The notes: generated by a model not told the origin, from the letters alone. Positions 1 through 9,240 are shown, numbered from the stretch's first letter. The stretch is DNA of 64,000 bases from Scytolyngbya sp. HA4215-MV1 (GCA_019359045.1 JAHHIA010000015.1:78741-142740), one strand, 5' to 3'. Translations and numbers: made by a program.

Positions 1-1008
1 GAGCTGTTGGCGGTAGAGGGGTTAGGTATCCAGACTGCTACAACAATTGCGGTAGAACGATCGCGCCTTTGTCCGGCAGAATTGCTGGAACAACATTTGC
101 AGCACAACCCCGATTTTTGGACCCCTGCTGATGCTGACTATCCTCAATTGTTGTTAGAAATTCCCGATCCGCCGCCTGTGTTGTATTACCGGGGTAGCGT
201 CGAATTGCAGGAAAACCAAGGGATTATACCTGCGATCGCCATGGTTGGCACCCGTGATCCTTCAGAATATGGCAAACGCTGGACTCGACGGATTGCCACT
301 GCGCTGGCACAAAACGGCTTCACAGTGGTCTCGGGTTTAGCGGATGGTGTAGATACGGAAGCGCATCAAAGCTCGATACATGCAGGGGGACGAACGATCG
401 CTGTTTTGGGTACAGGGTTAAACCGGGTTTATCCTTGGTCGAATCGCAAACTTTACGAGCAGTTGCTAGAACAAGGATTGGCATTAAGCGAGTACCCCGC
501 CGACACGCCACCCGATCGTACCCACTTCCCCCGGCGTAATCGAATTGTGGCAGGGCTGTGTCGGGCGGTGTTGGTGATGGAAGCGCCTAAAAAGTCGGGG
601 GCGCTGATTACTGCCACGATCGCCAATGAATATGGACGGGATGTTTATGCCTTGCCAGGGTCCCTGGATAACGATCGCGCCTACGGTTGTTTAGAACTGG
701 TGAATAAAGGGGCACAACTGATTTTGAGTGAGCATCAGTTGCTAGAAGCGTTGGGAACTTTACCTCAGTTTTTGCTTCCGCCTGCTCCCGTTGCACCTAA
801 ACGACAACCCATGCCAGAATTGGAACCCACTTTACAGCAGGTGTTACAGACTGTCACTGACCTTGCCCAAGAGTCGCCTGAAGTTTCCTTTGATCGCATT
901 GTTCAGTCCACTGAGTTAGTGGCTGGATCGGTTTCTAGTGCCCTGTTGCAATTGGAGTTGTTGGGTTTGGTGGCGCAATTGCCGGGAATGCGTTATCGAG
1001 CCAGTTAG
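1..1008 (+). CDS. dprA: DNA processing protein DprA, 5' end cut by window
   Basis: DprA binds single-stranded DNA entering during natural transformation and loads RecA on it, in the cytoplasm. The reading frame is open from base 1, so the N-terminal part lies outside the window; the TTG at 7 is not a likely true start. About 335 residues are visible. The Rossmann-like DprA core carries VVSGLADGVDTEAH, then AVLGTGLNRVYPWSN and FPRRNRIVAGL, all hallmarks of the family. A short winged-helix-like C-terminus (DRIVQSTELVAGSVSSALLQ) follows. The gene converges on the phosphonate transporter genes with one base between stops. Family assignment is secure. Confidence 0.95.
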   Translation, partial: ELLAVEGLGIQTATTIAVERSRLCPAELLEQHLQHNPDFWTPADADYPQLLLEIPDPPPVLYYRGSVELQENQGIIPAIAMVGTRDPSEYGKRWTRRIATALAQNGFTVVSGLADGVDTEAHQSSIHAGGRTIAVLGTGLNRVYPWSNRKLYEQLLEQGLALSEYPADTPPDRTHFPRRNRIVAGLCRAVLVMEAPKKSGALITATIANEYGRDVYALPGSLDNDRAYGCLELVNKGAQLILSEHQLLEALGTLPQFLLPPAPVAPKRQPMPELEPTLQQVLQTVTDLAQESPEVSFDRIVQSTELVAGSVSSALLQLELLGLVAQLPGMRYRAS

Positions 1009-1009
1009 T

Positions 1010-2842
1010 TCAGCGGAGCGATCGTCGCATTTGGGCACTGATCCAATCGATTCCGAAGGTCAACACAATAAAGCCTCCCAACGTTATCACAAGGCTGCGA
1101 TAGTCAAAGCTGCTGAGTTGTTCGGTCAGCACGCGCCCCAGCCCGCCCGCTCCCACCAAACCTACAATCACAGTCTCGCGCATACAGACTTCCCAACGGT
1201 AGAGGTCGTAGGCAACAAAGCGCGGCAAGGTCATCGGTAACACCCCATAGAAAAAGACTAGCGAACTGGGCGCACCTTGAGTTTTTAAGGCCTCTAGCGG
1301 ACGAAAATCCAGGTTTTCGATCACTTCTGCCTTCAACCGTCCTAAAATGCCGAGATTGTGAATGCCCAACGCGATCGCCCCCGGTAAAATGCCGGGAAAC
1401 AGGACGAACAGGACGACTAGCGCCCAGATAGGAGCTGGAATTGCCCGACAAAACAATAAAAAAATTCGAACGAACAGCAGCATTGCCCAACTCAGGAGGG
1501 TTCTAATTTCCGTCTGTCTGCCGCGATTGAGTAATCCTCCTGGTAAGAAAAAGTTGTGAGCAGCCGGAAAAGATAGAACCATGCCCCCCAATCCTGCCAG
1601 GGCGATCGCCAACACAGCCATCGCCACTGTCTGTACCGAGAGCCAGGGCAACTGTGCTGCAATACTCCAATCGGGGGGAAAGGATGCTTGCACCACTTCT
1701 GTCAGCAATTGTCTGGTGCGAGGTGCCCAGAGCTTGCGGTAGTCGGCACGAACATACCAGAAACAGAAGGGCAGCAACAGCAAACTGATCCCAAGCAGAA
1801 TTGCATGAGGAGAGATTTTGGATTTTAGAGTTTGAAGTAAAGCAAGGCAAGGGCTGAAGGTTGAAGGTTGAGGTTGAAATTCTTCCCCATCTGCCCTATT
1901 CCCCCCGTCTTTCCCATACTTGCGTCTCTTTGCCTGAGTCAGATTCAAATCCAGCCGACTGGCACACCCCAGTTTTTGTCGTAACCAGGCGCTACTAAAA
2001 TCTACTGCGCCATTGAGCACAACCAGGGCATAGAAAAACGTCCAGAGTTGTTCGTATTGGAGGGATTGTAAGCTGAGAAAAATCTGATAACCCAAGCCAC
2101 CTGCACCGATGATGCCCAGTACTGCTGCCGATCGAATCGAACACTCGAAGCGATAGAAACTGTAAGACAGCAGATTCAAAAAGGCTTGGGGCAAGAGGCT
2201 ATAGATAAATGCGATGGGTGGCGCAACGCCGCTGTTGAGTAGGTTCTGTAGAGGTTGTCGGGGTGTTTCATCCAGGATTTCAGAGAAGACTTTGGCGGTG
2301 ATGGCACCAAAGGGAATCGCGATCGCCAGGACAGCAGTCAAAGGATCTAATCCCCACAGGTTGACGAAAAATAGCCCCCAAATCATTTCGTGGATGGCGC
2401 GAGGGACTGCTAGCAAGAATCTGATCGATAGCCACCACGGGGAAATCAGCGAATGCTTGGATTGAGCAACTCCCGATCGCCACCAGACCTCCGAGGCAAA
2501 AATCCCCCCAATGATGCCCAAAAAAATCGTCAGAACTGTGCCACAGACTGCATAGGCGAGTGTGGTCAGGCTGGCATCCAGCGTCAGCCTCAGCAGTTCG
2601 GCACTCAGATCAGGATGGATACTTGCTCCGATAAATCGCCTGAATTGGTTCCACCCCCCAGGGTTGAGCAATTCCTGTTGAAATAGCCCTGATTGCCAAA
2701 GGGAAAGGGCGATCGCCCCCAAGATAACCCATCCCCATCCCCAAGCAGCAGAACGTTGGCTTTTGGATTTTGAGTTTTGGGTTTTGGATGGAGGTAGAGG
2801 GTGGGTGCTGTTCACCTGTCGATTTGCCCCTTCACGACTCAA
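1010..2842 (-). CDS. phnE: Fused double PhnE phosphonate ABC transporter permease
   Basis: Inner-membrane permease of a phosphonate/phosphite-type ABC importer. The 610 residues hold two complete PhnE-like permease domains (about 50-290 and 355-605). Each ends in the same pattern: an EAA-type loop (FSEILDETPRQPLQNLLNSG and AEVIENLDFRPLEALKTQG), then RFECSIRSAAVLGIIGAGGLG or YRWEVCMRETVIVGLVGAGG. A usual PhnE is about 260-300 residues, so this is a tandem fusion that could supply both membrane halves of the transporter. The hydrophilic linker (about 294-346) and residues 13-28 are encoded by low-complexity heptameric repeats. The start overlaps the end of phnC by 11 bases, so the two are translationally coupled. 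No phnD is present here. The exact ligand cannot be read from sequence. Confidence 0.9.
   Translation of the reverse strand: MSREGANRQVNSTHPLPPSKTQNSKSKSQRSAAWGWGWVILGAIALSLWQSGLFQQELLNPGGWNQFRRFIGASIHPDLSAELLRLTLDASLTTLAYAVCGTVLTIFLGIIGGIFASEVWWRSGVAQSKHSLISPWWLSIRFLLAVPRAIHEMIWGLFFVNLWGLDPLTAVLAIAIPFGAITAKVFSEILDETPRQPLQNLLNSGVAPPIAFIYSLLPQAFLNLLSYSFYRFECSIRSAAVLGIIGAGGLGYQIFLSLQSLQYEQLWTFFYALVVLNGAVDFSSAWLRQKLGCASRLDLNLTQAKRRKYGKDGGNRADGEEFQPQPSTFSPCLALLQTLKSKISPHAILLGISLLLLPFCFWYVRADYRKLWAPRTRQLLTEVVQASFPPDWSIAAQLPWLSVQTVAMAVLAIALAGLGGMVLSFPAAHNFFLPGGLLNRGRQTEIRTLLSWAMLLFVRIFLLFCRAIPAPIWALVVLFVLFPGILPGAIALGIHNLGILGRLKAEVIENLDFRPLEALKTQGAPSSLVFFYGVLPMTLPRFVAYDLYRWEVCMRETVIVGLVGAGGLGRVLTEQLSSFDYRSLVITLGGFIVLTFGIDWISAQMRRSLR
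1816..1925. repeat. Heptameric short repeats inside the phnE fusion linker
   Basis: The stretch contains 7-bp periodic units (TTTTGGA TTTTAGA near 1816, then GAAGGTT GAAGGTT near 1855), followed by a C-rich and T-rich tract. It resembles the short tandemly repeated repetitive sequences of filamentous cyanobacteria. It encodes the hydrophilic linker between the two permease domains. Confidence 0.6.
2761..2788. repeat. Four heptamers TTTTGRR at the 5' end of phnE
   Basis: Four consecutive 7-bp units, TTTTGGA, TTTTGAG, TTTTGGG and TTTTGGA, lie within the coding sequence of the PhnE N-terminus, where they encode a Ser/Lys/Gln-rich segment. This is typical of cyanobacterial STRR repeats, which are normally intergenic. 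Confidence 0.7.
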
Positions 2843-3620
2843 GGCTACCGCGTGTCACACCTTGAGTCTCCGAAAGCTCGAGGCTATATAATTCGGTAAT
2901 CATTGTTGCAGAGACCTGCTCGGTGGGAGCATCAAATATGATCGTGCCCTGACGCAAGCCAATGATGCGCTGACAATGGCTCCGGGCAAAGTTGATATCG
3001 TGCAAGCTAACCACAAGAGTTCTGCCTGCTTGCTGACTTAGGTCACGCAATAAATCCATGACTTCTCGGCTCAATTCAGGATCGAGGCTGGCGATCGGTT
3101 CGTCTGCCAGGATAGCGATCGGATCTTGTACCAAAACCCGCGCCAGGGCAACACGTTGTTGTTGTCCCCCGGATAGGCGATCTGTGCGGGTGTAGAGCTT
3201 TTCGGGAATACCGACTTGTGTCAGTGCGGCTTGAGCAGTGGACACTTCCTGCGGAATTATGAGCGAGAGTAAGGCTTTGACAAGCGACCAGCGCCCCAAA
3301 TGTCCAGCATTGACATTATGGATAACCGATAAGTTATCGACCAGATGAAATTGTTGATGGATGGTGCCGATCTGCCGCTGCACCTGACGCAATTGGCGCG
3401 ATCGTAGCTGGCTGAGGTTTCGTCCCAACGCCCAGACTTCTCCCTGCGTGGGTAAGATCGCACCATTCAGTAGCCGGAGTAAGGTGCTTTTACCTGCTCC
3501 GCTGGAGCCAACTAGGGCAACGCGATCGCCCGGATAAATTTGCAAGTTGATGTTTACCAATGCCGGAAATTGACCGAACTGGTGCGCGACTTGCCTAAGT
3601 TCAAAAACTGGCTCTGGCAT
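2832..3620 (-). CDS. phnC: PhnC phosphonate ABC transporter ATP-binding protein
   Basis: Cytoplasmic ATPase that drives the fused PhnE permease. The sequence has Walker A (GSSGAGKST), the Q-loop region ([10 protein letters not shown]), the ABC signature ([15 protein letters not shown]), Walker B ([11 protein letters not shown]) and the switch His ([10 protein letters not shown]). The start at 3620 ([10 protein letters not shown]) gives 262 residues, the usual size. An upstream in-frame start at 3710 would add 30 proline/alanine-rich residues with no domain match. The 3' end overlaps the permease start. PhnC-type specificity rests on the pairing with PhnE; the substrate could be phosphonate, phosphite or a related oxyanion. 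Confidence 0.92.
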   Translation of the reverse strand: MPEPVFELRQVAHQFGQFPALVNINLQIYPGDRVALVGSSGAGKSTLLRLLNGAILPTQGEVWALGRNLSQLRSRQLRQVQRQIGTIHQQFHLVDNLSVIHNVNAGHLGRWSLVKALLSLIIPQEVSTAQAALTQVGIPEKLYTRTDRLSGGQQQRVALARVLVQDPIAILADEPIASLDPELSREVMDLLRDLSQQAGRTLVVSLHDINFARSHCQRIIGLRQGTIIFDAPTEQVSATMITELYSLELSETQGVTRGSLES

Positions 3621-3961
3621 GGCACAAGGGTAGGCGCAAGTAACGCTCGTTCTCATAGCGGATGGTAAGGGAGGTAGAGCCGCGGGGATTCTCAGGCTTG
3701 ATATAGGCACCCGTTACTTTTCCGGACTAGCCTGATCTCCTCCCCTATTCTTCATCCAGCCGAAAGTAAGAACTCCGCATAATCTGAGCTTTGCGAGTAG
3801 TCGAGATCGCGACACCACAGCTTGACCTATCCAGCCCTTCTCAAGCTTGATACATGCGGACATCAGTATCGCAATCCTATCTCAATCGAGGCGCCAAATC
3901 GTGTCAGGTTGAGATATCTGATTGAGAATGACCACTTTAGCTCTAGATTTATTTAAAACGA

Positions 3962-3988
3962 CGAAACCCGCTCTTTGAGCAGGTTTCG
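3962..3988 (-). terminator. Terminator after tRNA-Pro
   Basis: A 12-bp inverted repeat (CGAAACCTGCTC / GAGCGGGTTTCG, one G-T pair) with a 3-nt loop lies just 3' of the tRNA on the minus strand. TCGTTTT follows it. This is a classic rho-independent terminator. Confidence 0.8.
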
Positions 3989-3993
3989 GTTTA

Positions 3994-4067
3994 TCGGAGC
4001 GGCGGGATTCGAACCCACGACCCCTACTACCCCAAAGTAGTGCGCTACCAAGCTGCGCTACGCCCCG
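3994..4067 (-). tRNA. tRNA-Pro, anticodon GGG
   Basis: The minus strand folds into a complete cloverleaf. The acceptor CGGGGCG pairs with CGCTCCG, and the D arm is GCGCAGCTTGGTAGCGC. The anticodon stem CTACT/AGTAG encloses the loop TTGGGGT, and the T arm contains GGTTCGAATCC. The loop alignment places GGG at 34-36, which reads proline codons. The discriminator is A and CCA is not encoded. Confidence 0.93.
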
Positions 4068-4147
4068 ATGTTTAGAAAATTGCGCCTAACAACTATAACA
4101 CATCTGATTTCATCTTTTGGAATCGAATTTGATGGGCAGATCAAACC

Positions 4148-4534
4148 CTAAAATACACCAAGCATTTGGGCGGCTTGAATCAGTTCTGGCACTGCCGCTG
4201 CTGACCAAACCCCTTCCGCTTGCCGATCGCTCAATACAATGACCTGCAGGCCGTAGTGATCGGGATACCCCTGGGCTTCTAGCCAGAGCAGATCACTTTC
4301 CACCTCACAGGCGATCGCTTCTTCATCCATCAACTCGGCTGCCACCTGGCGCATGGTGTCGCTCAACTGCACTACCAGGCGACAAAAATCGTTGAGTTCT
4401 GCTTCGGTGAGTTCGATCGCCCAATTCTCGCCGCCCACCAAGCCTTTGTACTTTGGTGCCGCCGGATTCCAGCCCAAGCGCCACCCTTGTCCCTGTTTGA
4501 TGACACGAGCCGTAGAGGAGTGTAGATTTAGCAT
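4148..4534 (-). CDS. DUF1818 family protein
   Basis: A 128-residue soluble protein of a family I know only from cyanobacteria and plant plastids (DUF1818). The characteristic core is visible: GQGWRLGWNP near the start, GLVGGENWAIELTEAELNDF in the middle, and ELMDEE with SDLLWLEAQGYP later. No enzymatic motif is evident and the function is unknown. It stands alone between tRNA-Pro and a hypothetical gene on the same strand. The ATG at 4534 fits the family length. Confidence 0.85.
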   Translation of the reverse strand: MLNLHSSTARVIKQGQGWRLGWNPAAPKYKGLVGGENWAIELTEAELNDFCRLVVQLSDTMRQVAAELMDEEAIACEVESDLLWLEAQGYPDHYGLQVIVLSDRQAEGVWSAAAVPELIQAAQMLGVF

Positions 4535-4575
4535 TGCAGCTTTAGAGAATCGGGAGATCGTTGAGTGAGTCCCTT

Positions 4576-5223
4576 TTAAAGTTTGAGTAAATCTGCACCC
4601 CCCGGTTGAGGTCTGGTAGAGGGACGCGGCGGGCTAGAAGGGCGAGTTTTGGGTATGGGGACAGGTCTGGCAGAACCTGGGTTAAAAAGATTCACCAGAG
4701 TTTGCACCAAGGCATGCCGTTGAGCAAGGCTGAGTTGCGCGATCGCAGCCTGATCGCCTTCTAGGGGGTTCTGCTTGAGTGTATCTGCACTGGGATATTC
4801 TGACTCGTCTATGAATTCATTGGCATCCAGATAGTCTGCCAGAGTCAGTTTCCAGTCAAAGCGATAGCCAACCGGACGACCTTTCACATAGATGTGATAG
4901 CGAACCATGCGACCGACCAATGTGTTGTCATCGGCAACTTTGCCCGTTTTGGCGACGTATTGGTTCTCTAAAGGCAGGTCAGGGAGCATTCGGTAAACGC
5001 TACGCCAGACCTCGTCAGGACGAATGCGCTGGGCAACGATCGTGGCAGGAGCCAAATCGCTTGCAAACAGGGGAGCATCGTAGTTAGAGCCCCAAATTAC
5101 CAAGCTCATGACTAGTAGGACGACTGTCCCAAATACCGCAGGGTTGAACCGCTTCAGCAGTTTAGTTATCTGGAAAGTTATGGTGTAGAGTCGGTTCAGC
5201 ATAAACGAAGCCATTGCAGGCAA
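4576..5223 (-). CDS. Hypothetical protein with one N-terminal membrane segment
   Basis: 215 residues, not recognised beyond a cyanobacterial look. One hydrophobic segment (about 30-48, AVFGTVVLLVMSLVIWGSN) is followed by a soluble domain rich in charged residues and a Pro/Ser/Arg-rich tail (about 185-210). The start may be internal at M4 or M8 (MLNRLYTITF, 5202), since no clear ribosome binding site favours the first Met. It could be a membrane-anchored thylakoid or periplasmic protein. No function can be assigned. Confidence 0.65.
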   Translation of the reverse strand: MPAMASFMLNRLYTITFQITKLLKRFNPAVFGTVVLLVMSLVIWGSNYDAPLFASDLAPATIVAQRIRPDEVWRSVYRMLPDLPLENQYVAKTGKVADDNTLVGRMVRYHIYVKGRPVGYRFDWKLTLADYLDANEFIDESEYPSADTLKQNPLEGDQAAIAQLSLAQRHALVQTLVNLFNPGSARPVPIPKTRPSSPPRPSTRPQPGGADLLKL

Positions 5224-5319
5224 GGTGCAGAAGAATTGAAAGGAAAAGACGCACGGTTGATTAAAAAGTGCCTCAGAGATACTTTAGCGTTTCATTGGTA
5301 GGTCGGATACTGCATCCAG

Positions 5320-7695
5320 CTAGCGTCGCCCTGTAAGCCAATAAGTCTGCATGGTTCCTCTGCCTTTAATCGTGATTTCTCCACGTTCTTCTAACAGGTA
5401 TTTATCTTTGAGATGCTCGTAGGTCGCAGTGGTAACCTGAATCCCACCAATGATGCCTTGTGATTCCATCCGACTGGCAACATTAACCGTATCGCCCCAA
5501 AGATCGTAAATGAACTTTTTGGTGCCAATGACTCCAGCGACAACGGGTCCCGTGTTGATGCCGATGCGGATGTTGAACGGGCTGCCATCATCGCGCTTGA
5601 ATTGGCTGATTTCTTGCTGCATGTTCAGTGCCATTTCCGCGATCGCCTCAGCATGGTCTTCTCGGGGGGTCGGAATGCCTCCAACCACCATGTAGGCATC
5701 TCCGATCGTTTTAATTTTCTCTAGACCATATTGTTCCGCTAGACTATCAAACATTGAGAAAATCTGGTTCAACAACCGGACTAACTCAGTTGCAGATAGG
5801 CGCGAAGAGAGCGGTGTAAAGCCCACAATATCCGCGAACAAAATCGTTGCCTGTTCAATGGCATCGGCAATGGCGCTCTGATCTTCTTTCAGACGATCGG
5901 CAATTTGTTTCGGCAAAATATTTAGTAACAATTGCTCAGATTTTTCTTGTTCTAAGCGAAGGGCTTCTTCGGCTTGTTTACGATCGGTAATATCGCTCAT
6001 CACATACAGCGCGCAAAGGGTTCCGCGCAAATTGATCACCTCTGCCGAAATCAAGCCGGTCTTGATGTCCCGGTTCTTGGTATAAAATTGACATTCCTGA
6101 TTGCGGAATGCTCCATGTTGAAGTAACAAGGAAACCAACTCATTTCGCTGCTCCGAATTAACCCATAGGTTAAGGTCTGAAGCGGTACGCCCCAACACCT
6201 CTTCAGGACGATATCCACCGATACTGAGAAAATTTTCGTTGACCTCAATAAATTTGCCGTCCGAAAGTCGTGTAATCGTAATTAAATTGGCACTGGAACG
6301 GAACGCCTTCGAGAACTTCTCTTCCGAAAGTTGCAGTGATTCTTCGGAATGTTTGCGTTCTGTAATATCCTGAGCCACCAAAACTACTGCATTGGCTGAA
6401 GTCGGAGCCAAACTGGCAGCAAACCAAATCTCCTGACCTTGAATGCTCAAGCTATACTCCACTTGCGTCGTTTTTTGAGTGCTGAGCGCCTGTTGAATCG
6501 CATTCAGCAAGCGATCGGCGGTAGCAGAGGGAAACACGTCATACAAGGTTTTGCCAAGCATGCGATTGGTGGGCTTATATAAAGGATTGGGATTTGTCGG
6601 GGCAATTTTGAGGTAGCGCCCTTCTGCATCCAAAACGACGATGACCTCAGCCATTGCAGCAAACAACGCCCGAAACTCGGTCGCTTGATCGGCAGCTTCG
6701 GTGGCAATCCGTTGCAGCGCTTGCTCAGATTCTTGTAAGGCAGTTGTGCGCTCTTCTACGCGCATTTCCAGTACTTCATTCGCTTGCTTCAGATTTGCTT
6801 CTGCACGTTCTCGTTCCAAAACTAGCGCACATAGCATTAAAGCAGTGATCGAGACGACCCCAATAAATGACTGCAAAAGTAAGAGAGATTCGGTCAGGGT
6901 AGGACGCACGAAAGAGCCAATCTCCCGCACCGTGCCAAAGATAGAAATGGCAGCAATGACAACGATGAGCAGGGTAGTGCCATGGAGCTGAAAGCGGAAG
7001 GCTGCCCAGACCAGCAAAGGCAACAACATGTATTCCAACGCATACCCTCGCCAAAAGGCGATGATACTGATAGTAATAAACAGCAACAGTAAGAGCAAAA
7101 ATTCGGTACTGCGCTGCATCGACAGTCGATCGCGGCGAAGAGGAAACTTGCGCCAAACCAGCAGTAAGGGGGTAAAAATCAGGATGCCGACCGCGTTAGA
7201 AGTCCACCAGGTCCACCAGATGTTGCCATACAGGCTCCAGGGCGCCCGTTCGCTTAAGCATAGACTCGTGACGCCAACCAATGCACTGATCAGGGGGGAG
7301 AGCATGGCTCCCAACACGACAAATCGAATTACGGTTTGAGAATGCTCTAGCAGAGGACGACGATCGCCTAAGCGATTGAGGAAAAAGGTTGCCAGCACCG
7401 GAGCCAGAGCATTGCCCAAGCCAATACTGAGACCTGTCACCACAGTGGTGGGGCTAATGCCATGAAAGGTGATATGTAGTAAAAAACCACCAAAAAAAAT
7501 GGCGAACCAAACTTCATAGCCCCACATCAGGGTGGCTGCTAGCGCAACGCCTGCTGAGGGCCACACAGGCGTGATGTAGGCTGGGGTCGATCCCAAAAAT
7601 AAAGCAATTCTGCCCACACCAAAATAAACGAATACCAGGAGTCCTGCCTTGAGGAAAGTGTTCCAGTCAATCGATAATGGCTGTTCTTTCCTCAT
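5320..7695 (-). CDS. MASE1-PAS-PAS class III adenylate cyclase
   Basis: A membrane-bound signalling enzyme predicted to make cAMP. About 791 residues. The N-terminal MASE1 sensor has eight or so membrane segments (about 10-295, with TPVWPSAGVALAATLMWGYE). A short coiled coil, two PAS domains (about 335-450 and 460-575) and a class III cyclase domain (about 605-785) follow. Cyclase residues are intact: metal Asp in FADIVGFT and GDAYM, base-selecting Lys in EKIKTIGDAYM and Asp in YDLWGDTVN, and transition-state Asn and Arg in NVASRM. The Lys/Asp pair favours ATP over GTP. The ATG at 7695 follows AGGAAAG; the TTG two codons upstream is less likely. The ligand sensed is unknown. Confidence 0.9.
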   Translation of the reverse strand: MRKEQPLSIDWNTFLKAGLLVFVYFGVGRIALFLGSTPAYITPVWPSAGVALAATLMWGYEVWFAIFFGGFLLHITFHGISPTTVVTGLSIGLGNALAPVLATFFLNRLGDRRPLLEHSQTVIRFVVLGAMLSPLISALVGVTSLCLSERAPWSLYGNIWWTWWTSNAVGILIFTPLLLVWRKFPLRRDRLSMQRSTEFLLLLLLFITISIIAFWRGYALEYMLLPLLVWAAFRFQLHGTTLLIVVIAAISIFGTVREIGSFVRPTLTESLLLLQSFIGVVSITALMLCALVLERERAEANLKQANEVLEMRVEERTTALQESEQALQRIATEAADQATEFRALFAAMAEVIVVLDAEGRYLKIAPTNPNPLYKPTNRMLGKTLYDVFPSATADRLLNAIQQALSTQKTTQVEYSLSIQGQEIWFAASLAPTSANAVVLVAQDITERKHSEESLQLSEEKFSKAFRSSANLITITRLSDGKFIEVNENFLSIGGYRPEEVLGRTASDLNLWVNSEQRNELVSLLLQHGAFRNQECQFYTKNRDIKTGLISAEVINLRGTLCALYVMSDITDRKQAEEALRLEQEKSEQLLLNILPKQIADRLKEDQSAIADAIEQATILFADIVGFTPLSSRLSATELVRLLNQIFSMFDSLAEQYGLEKIKTIGDAYMVVGGIPTPREDHAEAIAEMALNMQQEISQFKRDDGSPFNIRIGINTGPVVAGVIGTKKFIYDLWGDTVNVASRMESQGIIGGIQVTTATYEHLKDKYLLEERGEITIKGRGTMQTYWLTGRR

Positions 7696-8050
7696 AGACA
7701 AATCTTTCCTGATTCGGGAGTTGCAACAGAATCACGCGGTAGGAGTCAAGCAATGAAGGGGCAATCGACTGAATATCAATAAAGTTGGTTGCTTTTGATA
7801 CACATCGAGACCTTGCGTTTTGTCCGCACCTGTCCATCTTCCGCCCGATTGCTCCCCCTTACTATCACCCAAATTAAAACTACATTATTCAACGGGCTAG
7901 CGTTCATAAAACAATCAAGCGTACCCCCCTAGAAGGATACGCTTGATACCGGAATAATTGAAGTAACTTTTCGACTTTTACAGGATGCCCTGCCTAAAAA
8001 TTCATTCTTAAGTAGGCGTCCTTAGTCTCAGGATGAGACTTCCGCGGTTG
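7696..8050. other. Intergenic stretch with one hairpin
   Basis: No ORF with coding character is visible. The stretch holds the upstream region of the cyclase gene and an inverted repeat at 7914-7947 that is annotated separately. A smaller 7-bp hairpin (AGTCTCA/TGAGACT) sits near 8023. Confidence 0.5.
7914..7947 (-). terminator. Possible terminator of the LTXXQ gene
   Basis: A perfect 10-bp inverted repeat (ATCAAGCGTA / TACGCTTGAT) encloses a 14-nt spacer. On the minus strand it is followed by TGTTTTA. It lies about 100 bases after the stop of the LTXXQ gene. Confidence 0.45.
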
Positions 8051-8503
8051 CTATTGAGGAGACATTTGTCCTTGTTGTCCTCGTTGTTGTTTGTGCTGTT
8101 GGCGTAGTTCGTCCAGCTTTTGTTTTTGTTCCGCGGTCAGCACTGCATCCATTCTCCGCTTTGCTTCTTCGCGGATGGTCTTCATCTGAGCTTTCTGGGC
8201 TTCAGTCAGGTTTAGATTAGGTTTGCGTCGCTCTTGTCTGGCACGCTGCATTTCGGCTTTTTGATCAGCAGTCAACACTGCATCCATTTTGGCACGGGTC
8301 TCTTCATGGATTTTCTTGAGTTGCGCCTTCTGTGCATCCGTCAGATTGAGTTGCTCCATAATTTTGTCGTGGGAACCCCGTCCTTGTCCACGTTGCTGCA
8401 TCGGAGCGTTAGGGTTTTGCTGTGCCGAAATCGGCAACATGGGAGCCAAGGAAAGTGCCAAAGCGATTGCGCCAGGAACCAATAGAGCGAATTTGTTATT
8501 CAT
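8051..8503 (-). CDS. LTXXQ-motif (Spy/CpxP-like) periplasmic protein
   Basis: 150 residues. A signal peptide (about 1-27, LVPGAIALALSLAPMLPISA) leads to a Gln/Lys/Arg-rich helical protein. Four LT-x-x-Q-K motifs are visible: LTDAQKAQLKKI, LTADQKAEMQRA, LTEAQKAQMKTI and LTAEQKQKLDEL. Spy/CpxP proteins act as periplasmic chaperones or envelope-stress sensors; that role here is inferred from the motif. The tail is Gln/Gly rich. Just upstream of the ATG is a tandem direct repeat of AGGTGTCCGTAA. Confidence 0.85.
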   Translation of the reverse strand: MNNKFALLVPGAIALALSLAPMLPISAQQNPNAPMQQRGQGRGSHDKIMEQLNLTDAQKAQLKKIHEETRAKMDAVLTADQKAEMQRARQERRKPNLNLTEAQKAQMKTIREEAKRRMDAVLTAEQKQKLDELRQQHKQQRGQQGQMSPQ

Positions 8504-8532
8504 AGGTGTCCGTAAGTAGGTGTCCGTAAAGT
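8504..8532. repeat. Tandem direct repeat in the LTXXQ gene leader
   Basis: AGGTGTCCGTAAGT is followed at once by AGGTGTCCGTAAAGT, directly upstream of the ATG of the minus-strand LTXXQ gene. It could be an operator or a duplication. The rest of the gap to 8816 shows nothing else clear apart from the ribosome binding site of the next gene. Confidence 0.5.
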
Positions 8533-8816
8533 GAGTTGAGACAACAGGTTACGATCGACACTTTGGAAATCCGTAAATTCGACTAGAAGCTGTGTCAAAA
8601 ATAGTTTCTAGGGTTACGGTGTAATTCCGTAGTGCAAATGCTGTGGTAACGAATGTATCGGTCTCACTACTTTAGACACTTCGATTCTGAAAACGGTTCA
8701 GCAAATCTCAGGATCTTTTTTGGGTGCTCAGTTCTATCCAATCAAACGCTAAGGTAATCTTCGTTGACCCAATCACTTGGGCGAACAGTTCAACATTCTT
8801 ACAGGAGGATGAATGC

Positions 8817-9185
8817 ATGTTTGACCATATTGGCTTTGCGGTTGCCGATTTTGAAAAAAGTAAAGCATTTTATCTCAAAGCGCTTGCTCCTCTGGGAATT
8901 GGAGTGGTGATGGAAGGCGAAGGTTGGGCAATGTTAGGGAGAAATGGTAAGGGACAGTTTTGGTTGGGTGCCTATGGTAAGCCACCTGGTTCAATTCACC
9001 TAGCTTTTGCCACAGAGAATCGAGGGCAGGTAGACGCATTTTATGATGCGGCGATCTCAGCGGGGGGAAGAGATAATGGTGCTCCTGGCATTCGCGAGCA
9101 ATACCATCCCAACTATTACGGTGCTTTTGTGTTTGATCCCGATGGACACAACGTTGAAGCCGTCTGCCATCAGGCAGAAACTTAA
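8817..9185 (+). CDS. VOC family (glyoxalase-like) protein
   Basis: 122 residues with the vicinal-oxygen-chelate fold. It begins MFDHIGFAVADFEKSKAFY and ends with FDPDGHNVEAVCH, giving the usual N-terminal His and C-terminal Glu metal ligands. Such proteins are dioxygenases, glyoxalases or resistance proteins; the substrate cannot be told. The start at 8817 is set by the consensus AGGAGG at 8803-8808. The longer frame from 8724 lacks family similarity in its first 31 codons. It converges on ileS. Confidence 0.88.
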   Translation: MFDHIGFAVADFEKSKAFYLKALAPLGIGVVMEGEGWAMLGRNGKGQFWLGAYGKPPGSIHLAFATENRGQVDAFYDAAISAGGRDNGAPGIREQYHPNYYGAFVFDPDGHNVEAVCHQAET

Positions 9186-9240
9186 GTGCGGAAAGTGGGA
9201 ATCAGACAACTCTACATAACCTGCCAGTGCTGATTGCGTA

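Noticed and set aside
7..1008. TTG at 7 as start of dprA
   Set aside because: The frame is open to base 1 and the visible part begins inside a domain, so the gene continues upstream of the window.
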